From an uncultured Campylobacter sp. (GTDB lineage Bacteria > Campylobacterota > Campylobacteria > Campylobacterales > Campylobacteraceae): a stretch of DNA of 5,546 nt. This document shows positions 1 to 5,546 of this stretch, piece after piece. Each line of letters begins with the position of its first letter. Positions within the stretch are counted from its first letter, which is position 1. The stretch lies in assembly GCF_937949835.1 (NCBI RefSeq), contig NZ_CALEDC010000067.1, positions 1-5,546 of the forward strand. The letters run 5' to 3'. A program made the translations under genes and the position numbers. The notes beneath the pieces are model-generated. The model had not been told where the DNA came from, searched no databases, and saw nothing but the letters and a program-made list of their open reading frames with translations.

Positions 1-1836
1 ACCCTCTTTAAACGCACCTTCGTCCACCCGAACGATCATGATACCCGCGTCTTGCAGATCCGAAATTTCATCAAAAATCGCGAGCGCAAGCTGTTTTACG
101 ATCTGCTCGCGAGGCTTATCGTCGCGCACGAAGCTCCAGTTCATCATCGTAACAGGTCCCGTTAGCATACCTTTCATAATCTTTTTAGTACGGCTTTGAG
201 CGTATTTGATCCACTCCACGGTCATTGGTTTTGGGCGGCTAACGTCGCCGAAAAGTAGCGGCGGCTTCACGCAGCGGCTGCCGTAGCTCTGCACCCAGCC
301 GTTGGCGCTAAACGCGTATCCGCTCATCTGCTCGCCGAAATACTCGACCATATCGTTGCGCTCCGGCTCGCCGTGAACTAGCACATCCAGGCCGATCTCA
401 TCTTGAAATTTAACGCAGTCATCGATGTAGGCTTTGATGTCACGCTCGTAGGCTTCGCGGCCAATTAAGCCCTTTTTGTAGGCGTTGCGAACCTGGCGAA
501 GCTCGGCAGTCTGAGGGAAGGAGCCGATCGTAGTGGTAGGTAAAATTCCATAGCCTAGCTTCTTTTTCTGCACCTTGATGCGATCCTCGTAGCGATCGGC
601 GCGCTCGAATTTATTTAAATTTGCGGCGCGGCTTTGCACTCGCTCGTCATGAATAAGTGGCGAGTTAGCGCGGGTTTTAGCGGATTTTTGATTTTCCTCG
701 TAAGCTTTCATGCCGTGTTCGCACATCGGAATTTCAAAGAAAAGATGGGTTAAAATCGAAATTTCGCTTAGTTTTTCGACCGCGAAACTTAGCCAGGATC
801 TGATCTCGGCGCTTAGCTTGTCCTCGTATTTTAGCGTGAAGGGCACGTGCAAAAGCGAGCAGGAGGTGCCCACATAGATGCGCTCCTTAGGCACGTAGGC
901 TTCGATGGCCTTGAGCTGGGCGAGCTTTTTGTCGATGTCGCTCTTCCAGATATTGCGCCCGTCGATCACGCCTGCGAAAAGCACGGTCTTAGCGTCTTTT
1001 AAAGCTTGAAGCTCTTTTTTGATATTCTCCTCGCTTGCGTAAACAAAATCAAGCCCGATCGCCCAAACATCGGTCTTTACTATCTCGCGCACAGCCTCGG
1101 TCGCGTGCTCAAAATAGGTCATAAAGATGATTTTTACGTTGCTTGCAGCCTTACTTAGGCGCTGATAAACAGGCTCAATCTTTGGCGCCAACTCCGCTGC
1201 GCGATCCGTTACGAAAATCGGCTCATCGATCTGAACTACGACCTCGCTATCAAGCTCGCTAAGAAGCTTTAGCAGTTCCTCGTATTTCGCGACAAGGGCA
1301 TCTAAATGCGCGAGTGGATCACTTTTGTCGCTTGATTTGCTAAGCGCGAGATAGGTGATAGGTCCGATTAAATTTATCTTTAGTGCGCAGGAATCCTTAA
1401 AATCGTTATTCTTCGCAGCCTTGTACTCGTTTAAAATTTTACTAGGATTTAGGCTAAATTCCGTATACGCCGAGATTTCGGGCACGATATAGTGGTAGTT
1501 TGTGTTAAACCACTTTGTCATCTCCATCGCGACTGCGTCTTTACTGCCGCGCGCCATCGCAAAATACTGCTCATGAGCCGAAAGAGCCGCAAAGCGCTGT
1601 GGGATCACGCCGAAAAGTACGCTGGTATCGAGCATCAGATCGTAGTATGAAAAGTCGTTTACGCTAATTAAGCCGCTCCAAGCATCCAGCTGATATTTGA
1701 TGTGGCGATCTTTTAGCTCTGCGGCGACTCGCTCTAGTGCGTCATAATCGCACTTGCCCGCCCAATAGCTCTCTAAAGCCTTCTTTAACTCGCGCTGCTC
1801 TCCGATACGTGGGAAGCCCGTAACGTAACTCTTCAT
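1..1836 (-). CDS. metE: Cobalamin-independent methionine synthase, 3' end cut by window edge
   Basis: This cytoplasmic enzyme (5-methyltetrahydropteroyltriglutamate--homocysteine methyltransferase) carries out the last step of methionine synthesis without vitamin B12. The frame is open from the ATG at 1836 to base 1, giving 612 of the roughly 755 codons usual for the family. The N-terminal barrel begins with GFPRIG (residues 7-12) and RELKK (15-19), the folate-tail binding segment. The catalytic barrel has IGSFPQT (437-443), VHGEPERNDMVEYF (487-500), a Trp at 567 in MMNWSFVRDD, and VDEGAFKEG (604-612). With a constant offset of +6 these match E. coli I431-S433, E484, W561 and D599, the homocysteine and folate contacts. 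The zinc ligands (E. coli His641, Cys643, Glu665, Cys726) would lie outside the window and cannot be checked. An AAAGGAT Shine-Dalgarno at 1841-1847 supports the start. A 355-base gap separates it from the upstream outer-membrane gene, so it is probably transcribed separately. No frameshift is visible. Confidence 0.97.
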   Translation of the reverse strand, partial: MKSYVTGFPRIGEQRELKKALESYWAGKCDYDALERVAAELKDRHIKYQLDAWSGLISVNDFSYYDLMLDTSVLFGVIPQRFAALSAHEQYFAMARGSKDAVAMEMTKWFNTNYHYIVPEISAYTEFSLNPSKILNEYKAAKNNDFKDSCALKINLIGPITYLALSKSSDKSDPLAHLDALVAKYEELLKLLSELDSEVVVQIDEPIFVTDRAAELAPKIEPVYQRLSKAASNVKIIFMTYFEHATEAVREIVKTDVWAIGLDFVYASEENIKKELQALKDAKTVLFAGVIDGRNIWKSDIDKKLAQLKAIEAYVPKERIYVGTSCSLLHVPFTLKYEDKLSAEIRSWLSFAVEKLSEISILTHLFFEIPMCEHGMKAYEENQKSAKTRANSPLIHDERVQSRAANLNKFERADRYEDRIKVQKKKLGYGILPTTTIGSFPQTAELRQVRNAYKKGLIGREAYERDIKAYIDDCVKFQDEIGLDVLVHGEPERNDMVEYFGEQMSGYAFSANGWVQSYGSRCVKPPLLFGDVSRPKPMTVEWIKYAQSRTKKIMKGMLTGPVTMMNWSFVRDDKPREQIVKQLALAIFDEISDLQDAGIMIVRVDEGAFKEG

Positions 1837-1874
1837 CTCTATCCTTTGAGTAAAATTTTGGTATGAAATTGTTG

Positions 1875-1942
1875 ATTTTATCTAAAATTTCTTTTGCCGT
1901 CATTAAAATTTTAATCTAATCTCGAAAATGAACGAAATTTTA
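1875..1942 (-). promoter_or_regulatory. Candidate metE promoter region with palindrome
   Basis: Reading toward metE, two TAAAAT hexamers lie at 1937-1942 (in TTTTGGATAAAATTTC) and 1875-1880 (in TTTTAGATAAAATC). Both have a T-rich run just upstream, as in Campylobacter sigma-70 promoters, which depend little on a -35 box. Between them is the perfect palindrome ATTAAAATTTTAAT (1902-1915), which could be an operator overlapping the start of transcription. TAAAAT is common in this AT-rich spacer, so the exact promoter is uncertain. Confidence 0.3.
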
Positions 1943-2068
1943 TCCAAAAGCGCAGGGGTGGAATTTCGCAGATAAAGCTCGAGATGGAATTTTATCGACG
2001 AAATTCTATGAGTTAAAATTTGATGATTGAATTTAAAGGCGTTAAATTAATCAATAATTTAAACCTCA

Positions 2069-2105
2069 TCGCAAGACTCTACTAAAACTTGGTAAAGCCT
2101 TGCGA
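2069..2105 (-). terminator. 14-bp hairpin, possible terminator or leader structure
   Basis: On the minus strand TCGCAAGGCTTTAC pairs with GTAGAGTCTTGCGA around a 9-base loop. All 14 positions pair in RNA, including two G-U wobbles. On the plus strand those two positions become A-C mismatches, so the structure favours a minus-strand transcript. It lies 87 bases past the stop of the outer-membrane gene and is followed by only a modest T-rich stretch (TTTAAATTATTG). It may be a weak intrinsic terminator, a 3'-end stabilising structure, or part of the metE leader if metE transcription starts further upstream than proposed. Confidence 0.5.
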
Positions 2106-2191
2106 CAAAGCTAGCCACACCCAACACACCGCAAAACCACTGAGCATCAAGGCTCTATGAAAGTGATGCAATGCCTCAAATATGAAAATTC

Positions 2192-2776
2192 TTAGAATTT
2201 ATAATTATATCCTGCGTAAACGCCGTATTTTTTACCGTCGTTATCTTCGATATAATCGCCGTCTTTGTACCACGCCTTGCTTGCTTTAAAGCCCATTTCA
2301 ATCTCGCTATTGGAGCCAAACTCATACGCAGTACCTATCTTGCCGCCCAAAATAAAGCCGCCCAGCGTATCGTCCGCTCTAACCCAGCCGCCATTGCTAT
2401 AGTCTATTTTAACTTCAGTATCTAGCACCGAAAGTCCAGCGTAAGCGCCTAGAACAAGCTTAAATCTACCGAAAAGCTCCGGCGTAAAATCCGCACCGGC
2501 TACGAAATCGTGCGTGCTCCATTTAACCTTTCTTTTCGAATTGGCATTCGAGCTGGAATCCTCGCCCTTAAATCCGTAAAAATATCCGCCGTAAGCTCTA
2601 AACGTGCCGAAGTCATATCCGGCCTTAACGCCGATTTGCGGCTGTCCGTCATCAAAACCCGCAGCTTGGTTTTTGAAATTGTATCCGCCTTCGCCACCTA
2701 TGAAAAGTCCCTCCGCCATCGCGCTCGCCGCAACTAAAGAACTAAGCAACAATGCTTTTGCAACTAAATTTCTCAT
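2192..2776 (-). CDS. Small outer-membrane beta-barrel protein
   Basis: This 194-residue protein has a clear Sec signal peptide: positive start (MRNLVAK), hydrophobic core (residues 8-17), and the SASAMA-type signal peptidase I site SAMA|E with cleavage after A21. The mature part, about 173 residues, is a run of alternating aromatic and glycine-rich strands (GLFIGGEGGYNF, QIGVKAGYDFG, FRAYGGYFYGF, STHDFVAGADF, FKLVLGAYAGL, LGGFILGGKIGTAYEF, SEIEMGFKASKAWY, YGVYAGYNYKF). It ends on phenylalanine, the usual outer-membrane assembly signal. Eight strands fit the OmpX/opacity-like barrel family. It lacks an OmpA peptidoglycan-binding domain, so a surface or porin-like role is inferred and no precise function can be given. 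There is no N-X-S/T sequon in it. A strong AAAGGAGT ribosome-binding site at 2781-2788, 4 bases from the ATG, fixes the start and suggests high expression. It lies 257 bases downstream of pglB with its own promoter-like sites. Confidence 0.85.
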   Translation of the reverse strand: MRNLVAKALLLSSLVAASAMAEGLFIGGEGGYNFKNQAAGFDDGQPQIGVKAGYDFGTFRAYGGYFYGFKGEDSSSNANSKRKVKWSTHDFVAGADFTPELFGRFKLVLGAYAGLSVLDTEVKIDYSNGGWVRADDTLGGFILGGKIGTAYEFGSNSEIEMGFKASKAWYKDGDYIEDNDGKKYGVYAGYNYKF

Positions 2777-2845
2777 ATTTACTCCTTTCGGTGAAATTTT
2801 ATCTCAATGATAGCGACACGCTTCGAAACCTAGGCTAAATTTAAA

Positions 2846-2864
2846 GTAAATACATAACATTTAC
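2846..2864. repeat. Inverted repeat upstream of the outer-membrane gene
   Basis: GTAAAT and ATTTAC form a perfect 6-base inverted repeat with a 7-base spacer, about 70-90 bases before the outer-membrane start codon. On the minus strand TTGTCA lies just upstream, 17 bases from TATGTA, which would be a weak promoter overlapping the repeat. It could be an operator, but a short AT dyad may also occur by chance. Confidence 0.3.
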
Positions 2865-2913
2865 GATTTTTAGTGACAAAATTTTAAAGTATTTTTGTAA
2901 TTTATTTATAGCC

Positions 2914-2952
2914 AGTATAAATTCTAAATCTCAGCATATAATTTACATTATA
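2914..2952 (-). promoter_or_regulatory. Promoter of the outer-membrane gene
   Basis: A perfect TATAAT -10 box lies at 2947-2952 on the minus strand, preceded by the AT-rich run GATAAAAAATT, with no good -35 hexamer, as is common in Campylobacter. A second -10-like box, TATACT, lies at 2914-2919. Starts near 2940 or 2907 would give a 5' leader of roughly 130-160 bases. A 19-base imperfect dyad (2974-2992, ATAC...GTAT on the minus strand) sits near the -35 position of the first box and could bind a regulator. Confidence 0.5.
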
Positions 2953-3033
2953 AATTTTTTATCGCTTAGTAACATACACTTTGTAAAAGTATAGCGTAAT
3001 AAGAATTTACGCGGTATTCCTCTGAATATAAAT

Positions 3034-5214
3034 TTATCTTAATAACTTGTAAATCCGCGCAGAATTACTTAAATAAACGGGCTCAAACAGATCTTTATCA
3101 TAGTTTTCCAGCACAAAAAGTTGGATAAAGGCTGATTCAAAAACCTTTTTATCTAAGATTAAAATTCTTTGGTAATCCGGTAAAAATATCACGTAAAGAT
3201 TGGAATTTTTATCTACTTGTTTGGATAATTTGACGAGTTTGCCGTTTACTTCGCCCACTTGATAATATGAATTAATAGGCATTCTTTTACCATCATAGAT
3301 TAGGTATTCAGGATCGATGCTAGGCAGCGTGCATTCATCATTTATTATGATACTCTCTCCATCTTTACCCATTCTAATATCATAACCCACATGAATAAAT
3401 GGTGTCCAAGATTCTTTACCTTTTTCTATATCTACAGTAGAAAATTTTAAAATATTGGGCAATATATCTATCATGTGCGGTACAAAATAATAATATATAT
3501 CCCTAGTTTTCTGTGGAAGCTTGAAATTCTTATCACTCAAAGAACTTAAGAATTTATTGATATCGGCTTCGCCATAATCTTTTTGAATTTGATATAGATT
3601 TAGTTTAAATTTATCTTCCAGTTTAGGATCAAATTTTTTACCTTGCAACTTTTGTATATATTCTACGTTAAGCCTTGCCATATTAGCAGAGCTTACCTCA
3701 TCTTTATTAAAGGAAAACGCACTCATAAAAGTGTATTCTCCCGCCTGTCTACCTCCGGGATCAGCTACTACTTTTACATCGGAGTAATATCTGATTAAAT
3801 ATCCGTAATCCCACCACGATAACACATAATCCTCTCTGCTGGCTTTATTTTTTAGCTCTACAAGAGGCGTTATGGAGTCTTTCGTAAGCGTAGGCGCAAC
3901 TCGGAATTTATAAATAAAATCTATGCTAGGCATTAGCGCTAAACAGGTTAAAATAGCCAACAAAGTACTTCTAAGCCAGGTGCGTATTTCAAAGTAATTC
4001 AGTGTGAAATATATAAAATAAGCAAATCCAAGCGCTATCATCGGTGTAGCGTACATTGTAAAGCGAGTTCCGCCGAAAAGTGCTAAAACTCCAAGCGCTA
4101 TCATCGGCAAGGTTAAGATAAACGAACGGAATTTTATCAGCAATAGAGCCAGCCCTCCTACGGCGCATATAAATATAAATAGATGCCCACTAGATTCAAG
4201 CACAAATTTTATGAAATTAGCGTTTTCTACCTCATTAACCGTATTCCTAACGCCGTAGAAGTAGAAAATTTCCTCTTTGCTTACATCCTTTAAGATGTAT
4301 GCTTTAAGCTGCACTGCTATAGGCACAAGTCCGCCGAATATGACGAACGTAATTACGGCGATCGTACCCAAAATCCAAAGAGCTTTTTTGCTTTTATGGC
4401 TTGGAATTTTAATCATTAAAAAATATAAAAACGCAATTAGTGCAATCTTAAGCAATAAAATATAATTTACAATTATTGTCTCGCCTTCGTAATACGCACC
4501 AAAATTTATAACTGCAACGACCATAAGAATAATCGCTTTGTAATTTTCCTCATTGCGTCTATTAAAAATCAAAGTATAGATTAAAAATATCACTATAATC
4601 GCCATATTTAGAGAATACGAGCTAGGATACCACCAGCTATAAAGCGCCATAAAGATGGCAGGCAAAATTAAATTTCGCTGCGAGTCGTTTTGCGTAATCC
4701 TGATTAGAGCCCAGATTATCAGCATCGGCAGGACGATATTTAACATATCGCTATCAAAATACCCGCCAAATGTCCTCACATAATACCCAGGTAGGATGCA
4801 TGCAAGTAGTGCCGCGATGATGCCGGCGCCCAGGATATTATACTCTCTTGCTATCAAAATAATCGGCACGGCCACTAGCGGCGCTAAAAACACGCTCATA
4901 TAGATCGTAATGCTATTTAGGCTGACGGGTAAAATTTTACTAAGCAAAAATGCTAGAGTAGGGATCGACGCGCCGTACGGGCTAAGATCGCCCGGCTGGT
5001 GAAAGCCCGCTATCATATCGCGCGCACCCTCGGCGTTCGCAAAGGCGTCGTTTGTGGTCATGATGAGCTCGCCGTCAAAAGAAAACTGCTCGATTCCGCT
5101 AGCCCAATATATCCAAAAAAACCTGCACGCCACGCCGAATATATAAACCAGCGTCATAATCAGAAAGATATCCATGCGGCAGCATTCGCCGTTTGTAATT
5201 CTAAATTTTTGCAT
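3034..5214 (-). CDS. pglB: Bacterial oligosaccharyltransferase PglB (STT3 family)
   Basis: This inner-membrane enzyme transfers a glycan from an undecaprenyl-diphosphate carrier to asparagine of periplasmic proteins. It has 726 residues, slightly longer than C. jejuni and C. lari PglB (about 713). About 13 membrane segments fill residues 15-430, and a periplasmic domain runs from 431 to the end. Family motifs are intact: D56 in TTNDAFANAEGARDMIAGFH, R147, the second acidic motif FDSD (D154, D156), TVNE with E328 (the TIXE-type motif of loop EL5), R384 in GGTRF, WWDYGY at 467-472, and MIDI at 581-584 (the MxxI motif) after TRDIYYY. Oddities: the -2 sequon-reading Arg of C. lari (R331) aligns to E340; WWDYGYP is WWDYGYL; and the following loop reads DPGGRQ instead of DGGKH. 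The start at 5214 has an AAGGA site 5 bases upstream; the internal Met14 does not. The gene stands alone, with no visible pgl partners. GC falls from about 50-65% in samples near the 5' end to about 25% in the periplasmic domain. Confidence 0.97.
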   Translation of the reverse strand: MQKFRITNGECCRMDIFLIMTLVYIFGVACRFFWIYWASGIEQFSFDGELIMTTNDAFANAEGARDMIAGFHQPGDLSPYGASIPTLAFLLSKILPVSLNSITIYMSVFLAPLVAVPIILIAREYNILGAGIIAALLACILPGYYVRTFGGYFDSDMLNIVLPMLIIWALIRITQNDSQRNLILPAIFMALYSWWYPSSYSLNMAIIVIFLIYTLIFNRRNEENYKAIILMVVAVINFGAYYEGETIIVNYILLLKIALIAFLYFLMIKIPSHKSKKALWILGTIAVITFVIFGGLVPIAVQLKAYILKDVSKEEIFYFYGVRNTVNEVENANFIKFVLESSGHLFIFICAVGGLALLLIKFRSFILTLPMIALGVLALFGGTRFTMYATPMIALGFAYFIYFTLNYFEIRTWLRSTLLAILTCLALMPSIDFIYKFRVAPTLTKDSITPLVELKNKASREDYVLSWWDYGYLIRYYSDVKVVADPGGRQAGEYTFMSAFSFNKDEVSSANMARLNVEYIQKLQGKKFDPKLEDKFKLNLYQIQKDYGEADINKFLSSLSDKNFKLPQKTRDIYYYFVPHMIDILPNILKFSTVDIEKGKESWTPFIHVGYDIRMGKDGESIIINDECTLPSIDPEYLIYDGKRMPINSYYQVGEVNGKLVKLSKQVDKNSNLYVIFLPDYQRILILDKKVFESAFIQLFVLENYDKDLFEPVYLSNSARIYKLLR

Positions 5215-5219
5215 TTTTT

Positions 5220-5224
5220 TCCTT
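5220..5224 (-). promoter_or_regulatory. Ribosome-binding site deciding the pglB start
   Basis: AAGGA on the minus strand is followed by a 5-base A run and the ATG at 5214. No comparable site precedes the other early methionine (codon 14, at 5175), where the upstream bases are GC-rich (GCGAATGCTGCCGC). C. jejuni-type PglB also has roughly a dozen hydrophilic residues before the first membrane helix, which fits the longer form. Confidence 0.75.
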
Positions 5225-5256
5225 GATTTGCCGTTTGAAATACCGAGCGGCAGGGT

Positions 5257-5280
5257 TAAAATTTGCCTCTACAAATTTTA
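5257..5280 (-). repeat. Perfect 9-bp inverted repeat in the pglB leader
   Basis: TAAAATTTG and CAAATTTTA form a perfect 9-base inverted repeat around a 6-base loop. In the minus-strand transcript the loop reads UAGAGG. It lies 43-66 bases upstream of the pglB start codon and downstream of the proposed promoter, so it should be in the mRNA leader. It could affect translation or mRNA stability or bind a regulator as DNA. It is AT-rich and not followed by a T run, so it is unlikely to be a terminator. Confidence 0.5.
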
Positions 5281-5334
5281 CTCGCTTTATCGCGCCCACG
5301 TTACGTTTTTAACGACATTGTTTAATTTCCGTTT

Positions 5335-5343
5335 ATTATAGCA
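5335..5343 (-). promoter_or_regulatory. Extended -10 promoter of pglB
   Basis: TGCTATAAT on the minus strand is a perfect extended -10 element (TGN plus TATAAT), preceded by the AT-rich run AAATCAAATAAATTC. No clear -35 hexamer is seen, which is usual for Campylobacter. Transcription starting near 5328 would give a leader of about 113 bases that includes the 5257-5280 hairpin. Confidence 0.55.
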
Positions 5344-5401
5344 GAATTTATTTGATTTGCGATGCGAGATGTAGAAATTTGTACGATAAATTACTGCAGA
5401 A

Positions 5402-5441
5402 AGCGCGAGCAAACCGAAATCTAATCTATTTCGCTCGCGCT
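5402..5441 (-). terminator. Strong hairpin, likely 3' end of the upstream gene
   Basis: AGCGCGAGC and GCTCGCGCT form a perfect 9-bp GC-rich stem. Inside it GAAAT and ATTTC add 5 bp around a 7-base loop, with a 5-base bulge on one side. On the minus strand the stem is followed by TTCTGCAG, a poor T tract; on the plus strand no T tract follows. It sits between the pglB promoter and the reading frames at the right edge, so it is best read as a weak or Rho-assisted terminator of a minus-strand gene upstream of pglB. Confidence 0.45.
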
Positions 5442-5464
5442 ATGAAGTATGAAATTTACACGAT

Positions 5465-5546
5465 TTAATACGCGTCGCACATAAATTTACAGACGGTTTT
5501 CGTGCGCAGATTAAGCATAATCGAGCTTAGGCACCTGCCGTCCTTG
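5465..5546 (-). CDS. Possible 3' end of an unrecognised gene, cut by window edge
   Basis: Two minus-strand frames run in from the right edge. One is open for 26 codons (KDGRCLSSIML... ending KFMCDAY) and stops at 5465. The other ends QGRQVPKLDYA and stops at 5511. The complementary plus-strand frame is also open from 5469 to the edge but has no ATG or ribosome-binding site. The 26-codon frame is proposed because its codons (GAC, GGC, GCG, CGC, TCG) resemble those of metE and its stop lies 23 bases before the hairpin at 5402-5441. Neither tail is recognised, and the piece is too short to prove it is coding. Confidence 0.25.
   Translation of the reverse strand, partial: KDGRCLSSIMLNLRTKTVCKFMCDAY

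Larger units (their letters stand above)
1837..2191 (-). other. metE leader and 3' region of the outer-membrane gene; no gene
   Basis: These 355 bases hold no convincing gene on either strand. From right to left they contain the 3' flank of the outer-membrane gene, a 14-bp hairpin (2069-2105), an AT dyad at 2041-2064 (GTTAAATTA against TAATTTAAAC with one extra base), a GAATTT-8-AAATTC inverted repeat at 1987-2006, a perfect 14-base palindrome at 1902-1915, and the metE ribosome-binding site. By eye I see no match to a cobalamin or SAM riboswitch core and no MetJ box, but this was not tested with a covariance model. The repeated AAATTT words are common in Campylobacter spacers, so single short dyads are weak evidence. 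Confidence 0.6.
5215..5464 (-). other. pglB leader and upstream region; no gene
   Basis: I see no gene in these 250 bases. They hold the pglB ribosome-binding site, a 9-bp AAATTT hairpin (5257-5280), a small CGTTA-6-TAACG hairpin (5299-5314), an extended -10 promoter box (5335-5343) and a strong hairpin near 5402-5441 that may end the gene upstream. Confidence 0.6.

Noticed and set aside
1928..1975. 15-codon plus-strand frame MNEILSKSAGVEFRR
   Set aside because: No ribosome-binding site or promoter, and of chance length.
2010..2068. Minus-strand leader peptide MRFKLLINLT... upstream of metE (17 codons)
   Set aside because: No methionine-rich run or attenuator, and no Shine-Dalgarno, so a control peptide is not supported.
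2023..2085. 20-codon plus-strand frame starting MIEFKGVKLI and ending ARLY
   Set aside because: It looks protein-like but has no Shine-Dalgarno, sits in an AT-rich spacer and overlaps the minus-strand hairpin. Too short to support.
1837..2191. Cobalamin riboswitch controlling metE
   Set aside because: Segments such as GCTCAGTGG on the minus strand only loosely recall parts of a B12 element, and no full core is visible.
2192..2776. Outer-membrane protein as a natural substrate of the adjacent PglB
   Set aside because: No N-X-S/T sequon was found on reading the protein, so adjacency is not evidence of a substrate relation.
2510..2810. Plus-strand frames opposite the outer-membrane gene
   Set aside because: Antisense shadows of a gene with a clear signal peptide and strong ribosome-binding site.
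4277..5226. Plus-strand frames at 4277-4465 and 4999-5226
   Set aside because: Antisense shadows of pglB, which has all family motifs on the minus strand.

Overview
The window looks like chromosomal DNA of a Campylobacter of the non-thermotolerant, mid-GC kind. The clearest reason is a complete bacterial oligosaccharyltransferase of the Campylobacter PglB type. The short AAATTT-rich intergenic DNA, AAGGA Shine-Dalgarno sites and TATAAT-only promoters also fit epsilonproteobacteria. The coding GC, about 50% in samples of metE, is too high for C. jejuni or C. lari. The species is not determined.

Layout: all confident genes lie on the minus strand. Read in their direction of transcription (right to left), they are: a possible unrecognised gene end at the right edge (stop at 5465 or 5511); a hairpin at 5402-5441; a 250-base leader with a strong extended -10; pglB (5214 to 3034); a 257-base promoter region; a small secreted outer-membrane beta-barrel protein (2776 to 2192); a 355-base non-coding region with a long hairpin and several AT palindromes; and metE (1836 to beyond the left edge, 612 of roughly 755 codons visible).

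How they work together: the gaps (355 and 257 bases) and separate promoter-like elements suggest three independent transcription units rather than one operon. PglB transfers a lipid-linked glycan to asparagine in periplasmic proteins. The rest of a pgl glycan pathway is not visible here, so this PglB appears to sit away from its partner genes, though only a short stretch upstream is seen. The outer-membrane protein is a cell-surface protein without an N-X-S/T sequon, so it is not an obvious PglB substrate. MetE makes methionine without cobalamin and is unrelated to the other two.

The most interesting signal is in PglB. The catalytic residues are all kept, but the arginine that reads the acidic -2 position of the D/E-X-N-X-S/T sequon in C. 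lari PglB (R331) aligns without gaps to glutamate (E340). The loop after WWDYGY is also altered. This predicts a changed or relaxed acceptor sequon. I found no mobile element, CRISPR array, tRNA or rRNA.
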